From contig WJXW01000006.1 of assembly GCA_015832175.1 (NCBI GenBank), positions 434,001 through 498,000 of the forward strand: a stretch of 64,000 nt of DNA, read 5' to 3'. The notes below the pieces were generated by a model. That model was not told where the DNA came from and ran no database searches. It saw nothing but the letters and a program-made list of their open reading frames with translations. Below, piece by piece: positions 31,548 through 41,099 of the stretch; position 1 is the stretch's first letter, and every line of letters begins with the position of its first letter. Both the position numbers and the translations under genes were made by a program. The DNA comes from Paraphaeosphaeria minitans. Taxonomy: Eukaryota; Ascomycota; Dothideomycetes; Pleosporales; Didymosphaeriaceae.

Positions 31548-34500
31548 AATGACGGCAAAGACACAGCGGTGCCTGTTAGCTGTGATTGTCGCATTGGCTT
31601 GGTAGCACTCAACGAGGCTACGCTTTGTAAGTACGTGAGGTGTGTTTACAAAGACTAGGACAGTTGACAAATGGCAGGGGTCGGTTACGCGTATCGTGTG
31701 AGGTCAATGATCGCCGCCGCTTGACGACATCGTGGCGCTGTGGCTGTGCATGGCCGACAAAACATGTACACAGTAATAAGAATCTCGTAGCCAGCCCGCC
31801 CATACCTATTCGTGAATGATCACAATGAATTCTGAGGTGCAAACTCCTCAAATGCATTATAGTGTGAATTGCTACCTACAAACACAGCTCACTTTCCGCA
31901 TGCGAGTCGTGGAGCTACTGAAGCGACCTTGACACTGGCCCACTCTCTTCGCATTCAAATCTGCTCGTTGTACCGGCGCTTATCTGCAGTCTCATCCAGC
32001 TGGGCCGGATATTCTGTGTCATTTGTCTACCGTTTCATAAAACAGCCGTCGTTGAAGTACCACTATCAGAGAAATGGCCCTTTCTCACTGCAGTGCTTTT
32101 AGTGATGCTTAGCAACGTTGGACTAATTTGGAAGGCCTCGCGGATGGGGAACCTGAAACAGAAGGCTCTTGCACACGTGTAGCCGTACCGGGAAGGCCTG
32201 GCGCAACGGTGCTCTTGCAGCGAGCGATGTGGGGATGGAAGACTCGTGGAACAATGATGGACTTGAACTGGCCAAGTTGGATGGCTGGTATTACCTACAG
32301 GCCGTGGCGGCTGGTTGCCTGTCGCACTGTTCATCGGGAAGAATGGAGGTCGCTATTGTGGAAAAAAGTACGTTCCAGGCGGAACAAGTGGGAATTGTGG
32401 AATGTGACCACAGAATGTGCCATGACATCGAGTCTCCATCGTCTTCTCAGAGATCGGTATGGTACCGTACCTACCTACGCTACCTAAATAGCAACACCAC
32501 TATGTTCAGGGATGAGATACATGATACGAGGTAGGAGTCTCGTACGAAGCCACACAACAAGCCTCCAGTCATCACGCTTCTCGGCTCTTGGATAGCCTGT
32601 GGACATTCCCGAACGTCACCTGTCGAAGACGCTGTCAAGCGGGTCCTCGGCGCACTTTTCGAAACTCGCTTGAGGATCCGTCACGGAAGACGACGGGTTC
32701 TTGCACATCAGCAGCACGGTCTCCACAAAGCGTCAAGGTCGCTTCCATTGATATCAGCGCGGCAGGAGCCTTATTACTATAACAGCGGGACCGTGTGCTC
32801 ATTTGCGCTGACTCTGGTAGCTCACGGCTCACGGGCGTATTTTTTCGTTGCCGTGGGGGTTCGTTCATGGGCGGCTGCTGACATTCAACGAGCAGTTTGG
32901 CGTAGCATGGTACGAAGAAGAGCTGCATGATGCGACTGCATGCGGCATCACATCGGAAAGCGTGCCTGGCCCGACGCCCTGAAGCTATGGTGAATGTCGG
33001 TATTTTTTAAACTGGGATGCAGGCCCAAAAGGGCTATCGTCAATCTCAAACACCCCGCACGGGCCAGTCAATATGTCTGTCCTGATATTATCATGCTTCC
33101 GATCGCACCGTGCACCTCGGGCCGCTGCCTCAGGTTGCTTGCTGACTGCGACCATGGCTCATTTCGACTCCGATGCGCCCTGGATGGACAGTGTGCTGCA
33201 AACGACAACCAAGAAGCTGAGCGCGCACAATTGCAACGACAACCAAGGAGCTGAGCTGCGCGCAGAGAACACGGCATCGAGCACCATCTCGAATTGGCCG
33301 CGTGGAGCAGAAGCGGGAACCCTCGTGCATGCCCGTGTCTCACCATCCGCCCCCACCAATCACTCGACATCGCAATCACCCCTGACTCGTTGACTCAGGA
33401 TGGCGTTGCTTGCACCGAGGGCCGTTCCAGAGTCCAAGCTCTCGCCTGATCCCACATCTCCGCCACGCCCATGCCTTGCACCGTCTGCGCGGGCCAGCTC
33501 CAAAGTCTCTGGTGCTGGTAAGACTGTCTCTGATCCCGCCTTACCTCTCGTCGTCCTCTCCACCGCTCTCGCCTCCTAGGTGCTGGTCGGGTGCTGCTCG
33601 TAAGCACCACACTCTTTTCTGCAGATTCGCTGCTGGCCATTCCGCTCTCCTTTTCGTCTCTGTTCTTCTTCTGGTGTTGTAGCTCTTGTTCGGCGATTTG
33701 AACACATCTATTCGTGACCCCAACACACCGGTGCATCTTACCTCACGAGCCATTGATCGTTTCCTCGAGCACAGGTTGAGAAAGCCAGGACGCCTGCATC
33801 TCTAACAACCACCTTCTGGACTGTACTCCGGCACATGCTGTTGTAGTGTACGTATAGCTCTCTTCTCAAACCCGCATTTGGCGTCCCGCTTCGCCCTGCT
33901 GTTACGGGAAGCGTCGCAAACCATACCCCCCACCTGCCCCGTCACCTAAGGTCGTGCCCTCCGTTATCAACTCTGATACATCGTCTGGTCTTGCGGGATC
34001 CTCACTGATCCTCACATTGTCGCAAGCTACCGCATTGAGAACGTCCTTGCCGTTTCTTTCGCTTCTTCAGCATTATGCTAGGGACTCTTCTGATCATCAC
34101 TGGCTATAGGTTTCGATAGTTCCTAATCCATAAACAATTGGCCTGTCGCTTCGAACACTCGGTCCTGTCATCGCCGAGCTCGCAGCGTCGTGGACCCACC
34201 CCAAGTAAGGAACCGTGGCACTCGGTACCTTTGTAGTCCGATACTCTAACCACAGTCATTCTCCTCAAACGTGAGCCTTGGCTGTCATCGATAACAGTGG
34301 CGCTGGACACGAAAGCGGAGCAAATTTGTAATTGACGGAGACGCTCTTCCATGCCCGACTTTGCGCTGTCGCTCCCCACACCATCGAACGGCAGCCCCAA
34401 CATCAAGGGCAGCCTAGTCCTTGCGACAGACTAGCCTTGCAGCACCTTACAGCACTATCTGAGACAGTGCTAACGGTCGCAACGTGATTCCTGGAACGGC

Positions 34501-34604
34501 CACTGACCTCCTCACGTCCTCCGACTCCTCCACCACCCACCCCGCCACAGGACCCGTGTCGGTCTACAGACACGAACCATCGCCAGTATTTCGTCAAACT
34601 ATTG
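31548..34604. other. Divergent spacer upstream of the EGF-module gene
   Basis: About 3 kb between divergent genes. It contains a two-copy direct repeat near 33200-33265 (cAACGACAACCAAGRAGCTGAGC units) and CT/CA-rich leader-like DNA up to 34604. ORFs are short and none shows a domain. Confidence 0.45.
33201..33262 (+). repeat. Two-copy ~35-bp direct repeat
   Basis: Two near-identical units beginning CGACAACCAAG(A/G)AGCTGAGC, spaced about 33 bp apart. Of no known function. Confidence 0.5.
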
Positions 34605-37175
34605 ATGAGTTACGATCCGCGCATCGCCGCCCGGTACGGCGCGCGAGAAGAGGAGGATGGAGGCTCTAAGAAAGGATCGGTGCGCGCAGCGCGGAAAGCA
34701 CTACATGAGAAACAAGTGCAGTTGCAGGACAGATCGAAGATAATAGGTCTGCCACCAAGGCCTAATCAGCGCCTCGCACCAGCACCAGACAGAAGCGCAG
34801 CATCTATCTCCCCTACACCACAATGGCCTTTGACCAACGACGCCGACGATGTCTTGGAGTCAAGACCTGGTCTACTACAGCCTACCCGGGGACCACCGCC
34901 CCAACGACCACCACGCCCAACATCAGATGAACTACCATCACAACAGCTTTCGCCACAATACCGCGATTCATTCAACAGCGACGACCCATTCTCGCCGCTG
35001 TCTGGCCCCTCTTCACGTCCGCTTACCACCTCCTCTGCTCACTCGGAAGCCTCTTCGTTGGGCGAGATACCTGATTTCCCTGTGCCGGAACCGCCGACGC
35101 CTTCCATGCAACCACTGCCGCGCCGTATACCGAGCCTCGGTCCACCGCCTTCGTCCCGAAGAGGGCCCTCGTCATACTACACCCAGATATCGTATGTCTC
35201 GCCCATCGCTGAGGAAGCCGAGACACGTTCCAATACGATACGTTCACATCACGGGTCTTTCGCATCGAGTATGGCCATGCCTGCGAACGAAGACCTTTAC
35301 TACGAGGATCCTTTTATGCGCTCCGACGACGAAGAAACCATAACCAGCGACCACGGACGCCTTTCGCCGGGAAGTGATCATGACGATAAAAGTGGGCTAG
35401 TAACGCCTGCGATTGTTCGACAAGCTAGTTTAGGACGGAGAACGAAACCTTCGATGATGACCATAAGATCCGTTGAGAATTCAGCAGTCAAGCGGAAGCC
35501 ATCACCGCCTGAAGGAGTGAAAGAGTGGGAAGGAGACATTGCAGGTGCGGCACTTGCAGCAAGAGATGGAATCGGTGGTAATGGCCCTGCGCGCCTGAGA
35601 GAGATCTCGCCCGATGATGCATCACTGGATTCCCCCACGTACTCGGACCATAAGTTCAGAGACCCGGAGAAGGACATGGGCCTGGAGCAGGACATGGATC
35701 CGGAGAAAGACATGGATCTGGAGAAGGATGGCTCGATGGCAGCCTCAGCATTTCGCCTTCAAGGGTCTCGTGGAGCTGGTTTCGCGGATCGCCCCGGGAG
35801 ACCCCGCCCACCACGCCTCGATGTCGATGCTGTACGCGAGGCTGAGGCACGGGGTAGTCTGACCAGCTTACCAGAGTTGATCAGGCGCGCGACGCGTCTT
35901 GCTGCGAATCTCGATCGAGGCAAGACAGCAAGCCGACTAGGTCTGGACTTCTGGGAAGCTGGAGCACCCGAAAAGAAGCACAACTCCAATTCCATGGGCC
36001 ACATGCTGTCGCAGTTTCCTCCACCTGCTCAAGGCACACCGGTCCGTGGAGGCACACCAAACCAGAAGAGCTTGTCGAAATGGCCGTCGGCTGGTGAATA
36101 TGGAGCAGACCCTACCTCGGGCGATCGGAAGGGTGAGCGCAAAAGAAGAAGATGCTGCGGCATGCCCATGTGGACTTTCGTGACGCTTTTAATCGTGCTC
36201 TTGTTCCTCGTGGCAGCTGCTATCATCATCCCTATTGTCCTGGTGGTCTTGCCCAAAATGAAGAACCAAACCAGCACCGCCTCCCAGGACACGCAAGGTA
36301 CGGGCACGACGACCGCCACGAGCAACTCTGCGCAGCCTACTGGTTCTGGCTCTAGCTCAACCGGAAACCAGAACAGCCAGTGTAGCGGCCTCATTACCTG
36401 CGAGAACGGTGGTGTAGCGATTCCCAACGCCGACCGTTCCTGCAACTGCGTCTGCATCAACGGCTTCACTGGAAAGACGTGCGCGACACAAGGAGACTCT
36501 GGCTGTACCACAACGAGCATCGGGAGCACCGCGAACAACGCCACCGTTGGCTCTGGCATACCCCGGCTCATCGAGAGCGCGCAAAACGAATTCCAGATCC
36601 CCCTCGACTCGACGCGCCTCCTCACGCTCTTCTCCGGCCTCTCCATGAGCTGCACCGCCGAAAACGCCCTCATCACCTTCAACGGCCTCGCCTCCCGCGC
36701 CGCCGCTGCCGCCTCCTCCTACATCCCTATCTTCATCGAAACCTCGACCACGCCCTCGCGCTCCCTTCCACTCCTCGACCAGCCCCATCCCGAACCCGCC
36801 GCCCTCCAGCACCGCCAGGCCATCGGCAACGTCGGCTCCGCCAAAGAAAACAGTAACGCAGCGTCCTCGCCCTCGGCGACCGTCTCCACCAAATCCGCAG
36901 CCGCCACCACCACCGTCCCCATCTCGAGCAACCCCACCGCGCTCGACTTTGCGCGCCTCGGCGTCCTGCTCAGCCTCCAGGTCAGCGGGAAGCTAGACAC
37001 GGCGGCGAGTGCGCAGGAGGCGATCCAGAATTTCCTGAGCAACGATCGCCAGGGCGCGAGTCAAAGCAGCGACGTGGACCTCGACGTCTTCACCATCGAC
37101 TTGGTGCGCTTCTCCATCAAGTTCGACAACGGGACGACGGTGCAGGCGAGCGTGCCCAAGGGGACGTCGTCGTGA
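34605..37175 (+). CDS. Large single-pass membrane protein with EGF-like module
   Basis: One uninterrupted frame of 856 residues from the ATG at 34605. Residues 1-520 are polar, Pro/Ser/Arg/Asp-rich and mostly disordered. They include a short (DMxLEKDMD)-type acidic repeat near residue 350-370 and the start MSYDPRIAARYG. A basic cluster (KGERKRRRCC) leads into one long hydrophobic helix at about 521-549, so the N-terminus is probably cytosolic. Outside follows a Thr/Ser-rich stalk and an EGF-like module (about 593-627: CSGLITCENGG...CNCVCINGFTGKTC). The rest is a ~200-residue extracellular domain with a Ser-rich insertion. Similar proteins are annotated in many Pezizomycotina as EGF-domain or 'glycoprotein X'-like; their roles are unclear, with cell-wall sensing a guess. 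Confidence 0.82.
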   Translation: MSYDPRIAARYGAREEEDGGSKKGSVRAARKALHEKQVQLQDRSKIIGLPPRPNQRLAPAPDRSAASISPTPQWPLTNDADDVLESRPGLLQPTRGPPPQRPPRPTSDELPSQQLSPQYRDSFNSDDPFSPLSGPSSRPLTTSSAHSEASSLGEIPDFPVPEPPTPSMQPLPRRIPSLGPPPSSRRGPSSYYTQISYVSPIAEEAETRSNTIRSHHGSFASSMAMPANEDLYYEDPFMRSDDEETITSDHGRLSPGSDHDDKSGLVTPAIVRQASLGRRTKPSMMTIRSVENSAVKRKPSPPEGVKEWEGDIAGAALAARDGIGGNGPARLREISPDDASLDSPTYSDHKFRDPEKDMGLEQDMDPEKDMDLEKDGSMAASAFRLQGSRGAGFADRPGRPRPPRLDVDAVREAEARGSLTSLPELIRRATRLAANLDRGKTASRLGLDFWEAGAPEKKHNSNSMGHMLSQFPPPAQGTPVRGGTPNQKSLSKWPSAGEYGADPTSGDRKGERKRRRCCGMPMWTFVTLLIVLLFLVAAAIIIPIVLVVLPKMKNQTSTASQDTQGTGTTTATSNSAQPTGSGSSSTGNQNSQCSGLITCENGGVAIPNADRSCNCVCINGFTGKTCATQGDSGCTTTSIGSTANNATVGSGIPRLIESAQNEFQIPLDSTRLLTLFSGLSMSCTAENALITFNGLASRAAAAASSYIPIFIETSTTPSRSLPLLDQPHPEPAALQHRQAIGNVGSAKENSNAASSPSATVSTKSAAATTTVPISSNPTALDFARLGVLLSLQVSGKLDTAASAQEAIQNFLSNDRQGASQSSDVDLDVFTIDLVRFSIKFDNGTTVQASVPKGTSS

Positions 37176-38708
37176 ACGGGCATCTGCCCCTGTCTTTTTT
37201 CGTTTCCATTTTCGTTTTCAATCCCATTTCTATTTTCTATTTCTATTTTTATTTTCAAATTTCCATGTTGTCGTCGTGGTTCGCCGACAAATTTTTTTTC
37301 CTCTACGCATGGCATGGACTGTCTTGTACCATACCACCTACGGCGAGCGCATATCCCTATCCGTATTCTCCTGTTGTCTACGTGTGTCTTTCTTTCTAAT
37401 ACGTCCTGTGGACGAACGCGACTGGTAATCGTTGTTTCTGCTGCTGTTGTTGTTGCTGTTGCTGGTGAATACCCCTGTTTTGCATTGCTCGGTGCGGGGG
37501 AGGATGGGGATTGTATATCAACGAGGATGGGATGCAAAGTGGTCTGCGACCCGGGTTATGTGGTGGGAATGCTAGCTATGTGCATTGCAAGTGTTTGGGC
37601 GTGTGTGAAGTGATGAAGTGAAGTGAAGTGACACGTTGTCCTCAGAGGATGGTGAAGCTGCTGAACGCGGAAGCAGTACTGTTCTCCCACGCGTCCACGA
37701 ACTGAAATGCACACCGTAAGGACTTGACAAGCGCTTGGTGCCGCTGTTTTCCCTAGATGGATGCTGCGTGCATTGAAGGTGGTCATTCGTCTACGCGCCT
37801 TCGAGCAGGCGCCTTAGGCGATCTGAAGGTGTGTTCTGGCCAAGATCGTAGAACAAGTCTACCCACGAGCTTTTTTAACGATGTACGTATGTCTTCATGG
37901 ACGAATGTTCCCTGCCACCGGCCAGCTCTGTTACCAAGGGATTAAATTCGCCTTGTTGCATGGACAAAGCTTTGTCATAAGGGAGAAGAACCGGGAATGA
38001 GGAGTCTAAAATGGAAGGCTTTACGGTGGGAAAAGGTTCATTTGAGACGCCGCTGTTCGTGAGTGCTTGTTGGCCGATCCCGTCAAGTCTGTAGGAGCCA
38101 TAATTGCAAGATTGGGTGCAGCTTCATTTTTGGGAGTCCGTGGACATCCCTGCAATATGCGCCATGTTCGTGGGTGCTGCAAAATATATTCTCATGTAAT
38201 GTCTCACAAATGTAGAATGTTTTGACGTTGCCGTATAAGTTCTCGCTGAGGGATAAGATGGATCACGTGGTTTTGATGCGTTGGGGGCAGCCTGTAGATC
38301 ACTTTCGTAGGTTTGCTGCTTCTTGGAGTCAGTCGACGCGATTCACTTTTAATCTATGCAGTGTAGAGCGTGAGAAGATTCCGGGCGGTGTGGAAGAGCC
38401 TGTGTATGTTTGGTGCAGTACGATACGAGGAGGGTCCAGGTAGACCACGGCGGACAGTAGAGAACCGTGTCATGCCTGCCGATTGTTGAGTTGCGACATT
38501 CAGTTGCCTATTCGAAAGTAAACGAGAATTCATCAACGTGTCTTGATGGGATACCTCCAGACAGAAGAAATATGAAGCGTACGACCGATTGATCGTGGTC
38601 GAGGTGCAATGCCCTGCTTAGTCAGCCCCCGCTGCGACAGGCATCAACACCAACGCGGAGCTCCAACAGCTCGCCGCTGCACTCACTCTATACACACGCC
38701 GACCAGCC
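37176..38708. other. Intergenic spacer
   Basis: About 1.5 kb between two plus-strand genes. It begins with a T-rich 3' flank (37190-37310), has a short AAGTG pentamer run at 37613-37632, and otherwise shows nothing recognised. Confidence 0.45.
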
Positions 38709-40233
38709 ATGGCGAAGGACGCCGCGGACACGCCCTTTTTCCAGAAACGCAAATCGGAGGGCCAGATCGTCGTCAAAGGTAGCTATCTGCTTGTTCATAC
38801 CAGATGCATGCTCACGCAATTAGATCCCCCGAAGTTCGACCTTGAATCGTACATAGCCAACTACGATGGCTTCACGCGCGCCGAACGCCTCCGCCACATT
38901 GGCTCGCACTCGACATACCTCGCCGTCGACGCTTACCGAACCGCAATCGCAGAGGCGAAGCGTGGCAAGAACGTGAAGCTGTACTGCGACCTTGTAGAGG
39001 AGCTCGCCCAGATTGCCCCCGAGGACTCAGCAGCTCTGACCGACACGACATGGGCGACGGAGAAGACGAAGAAGGTCGAGGCGGAGAAAGAAAAGCTAGA
39101 GCACGAGCTGAAGTCGTACAAGAACAACATGATCAAGGAGAGCATACGCGTGAGTGGTGCGTTGACTGTGCCAGCACGTGCGGCTAATAGTCGTCCAGAT
39201 GGGCAACGAAGACATGGGCCACTTCTACTACGCCACCGGCGACTACAGCGACGCACACAAGGCCTACATGCGCATGCGTGAGCACTGCACCTCGCCCAAG
39301 CATCTCGCCGACATGACACTGCGTCTCCTCCTCGTCAGCATAGCACAGAAGTCGTGGCTAACCGTGCAATCACACATTGCAAAGGTCGATTCCACACAAG
39401 TCAAGGCCGACGAGAAAGCTAAGCTCGGCCCCATCATTTCTGCGTGTGCAGGTCTGGCGCACATGGGAGCCTCCAACTACCGAGAGGCCGCAACCGCCTT
39501 CATCAACACCTCCCCTGCCTTCCTCACTGCCGAGCCCATCGCCGGAATAACCTGGCAGCGCGAGGTCCTCACAGGCAATGACATTGCCGTCTATGGCGGC
39601 CTCTGCGCGCTCGCCTCCATGGACCGCAGCCAGCTCAAAGACCTCGTCCTCGACAACAACGACTTCCGCAACTTCCTCGAGCTCGAGCCCCACATCCGGC
39701 GTGCCATCAACCTCTTCTGCGCCTCCAAGTACTCGGCCTGCCTTGAGGTTCTCGAAAACTACCGCACCGACTACCTCCTCGACGTCTACCTCTCCAAGGT
39801 CCTGTCCAGCGTCTACGGCCTCATCCGCAGGAAGAGTATTGTGCAGTACTTCATCCCCTTCAGCTGCGTCACGCTCGACGAGATGGCGGCCAAGTTCCAG
39901 ACCGCCGGCGGCGACTACGCGACCATCGAAGACGAGCTCGAGGCCATGATCAACAGTGGCACCCTCGACGCCCGCATCGACCTCGTCGACCGCCTGCTCA
40001 TCTCCCCGCCGACCAATCCGCGCTACACCGTCCACGCCGACGCCCTCGCCATGGCACAAGCGTACGACCACACCCTCCGCCTGCGCCTCACCCGCCTGAA
40101 CATGATGGCCGCGGGCTTCGAGGTGCGCCAGGAGAAGGGCTCGTCCAAGGACGCAGTATACAAGGACACCTCGTATGGCGAGAGCATCAGCGCCAGCCTG
40201 CGCGGCATCGGGTCTAAAATGGGCTTCACCTAG
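38709..40233 (+). CDS. csn1: COP9 signalosome complex subunit 1 (CSN1/CsnA)
   Basis: Exons 38709-38778, 38824-39149 and 39199-40233 encode 476 residues; each junction is in phase. The N-terminal region has KFDLESYIANYDGFTRAERL and a helical TPR-like repeat zone (MGHFYYATGDYSDAHKAYMRM). It is followed by the PCI domain at about 290-430 (LVLDNNDFRNFLELEP, KSIVQYFIPFSCVTLDEMA), ending in the winged-helix strand IDLVDRLLISPP. The C-terminal tail ends GSKMGFT. This is the pattern of CSN1, the scaffold subunit of the COP9 signalosome, which removes Nedd8 from cullins and in filamentous fungi controls development and secondary metabolism. PCI-domain Rpn7 is the nearest paralogue, but the N-terminal FDLESY block favours CSN1. 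Confidence 0.9.
38779..38823 (+). other. csn1 intron 1
   Basis: 45 nt, GTAGCT donor, GCTCAC branch-like motif, AATTAG acceptor, phase 1. Confidence 0.75.
39150..39198 (+). other. csn1 intron 2
   Basis: 49 nt, GTGAGT donor, GGCTAAT branch, CGTCCAG acceptor, phase 0. Confidence 0.85.
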
Positions 40234-40731
40234 GACGCGAAGCCCAGCTAGCCCGCGTGGCGTAGATAGAGCGTGAGTCGAGCGTGAAGGCGGTGTCGGC
40301 AGGGCGTGTGCTTTCGATTCGGGCGTAGTTGGCATGGCATGGCATTTGCAGGCGTTCGGGGCGGTGCAGAGTTACGACGGGACGTGGCATGACATGACGG
40401 GGCCCTTCGTGTTCCCCACGGCGTTTATGACGGTTAGTTGGTGATTCATGGTGAGGATGCGAAGGAGGGAGGGTGTCCACAGACAGACTGGATGCATCTA
40501 GCAAATGTATAGTCTAATAGTCATGTTCGTTTTGAGTGTTTCGTTTTCATACAGACATGTACCCATCCCATCCCATACCATCCTATCCTATCAATCCGAT
40601 CTACCATTCCAAACCCAAGCCCTCCGCTCCCTCCATCTATAGATACATTACATGGGATAACCGACCACGACGACGAACCGAAAGTCACTCCAGCACAACA
40701 ACAACAACACGGGGTATAACCACAGCACGCA

Positions 40732-41070
40732 CCTCTTCCTCTTCCTCTTCCTCTTCCTCTTCCTCTTCCTCTTCCTCTTCCTCTTCCTCTTCCTCTTCCT
40801 CTTCCTCTTCCTCTTCCTCTTCCTCTTCCTCTTCCTCTTCCTCTTCCTCTTCCTCTTCCTCTTCCTCTTCCTCTTCCTCTTCCTCTTCCTCTTCCTCTTC
40901 CTCTTCCTCTTCCTCTTCCTCTTCCTCTTCCTCTTCCTCTTCCTCTTCCTCTTCCTCTTCCTCTTCCTCTTCCTCTTCCTCTTCCTCTTCCTCTTCCTCT
41001 TCCTCTTCCTCTTCCTCTTCCTCTTCCTCTTCCTCTTCCTCTTCCTCTTCCTCTTCCTCTTCCTCTTCCT
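40732..41070. repeat. Perfect (CTTCCT)n hexanucleotide array, ~56 copies
   Basis: 339 bp of uninterrupted CTTCCT on the plus strand (AGGAAG on the minus), with no single mismatch visible, bounded by CGCACCT on the left and ACTCGCACC on the right. It is a pure polypyrimidine/polypurine tract and creates long artefactual Ser, Gly-Arg and Lys-Arg reading frames. It sits between the convergent ends of csn1 and the Zn2Cys6 gene, 30 bp from the latter's stop codon. Confidence 0.97.
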
Positions 41071-41099
41071 ACTCGCACCTACTCTCCCCACCTCCCCAC

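Noticed and set aside
40521..41091. Long Ser-, Gly-Arg- and Lys-Arg-repeat ORFs across the hexamer array
   Set aside because: They are frames of a pure CTTCCT/AGGAAG microsatellite; no flanking domain or splice pattern supports a protein.
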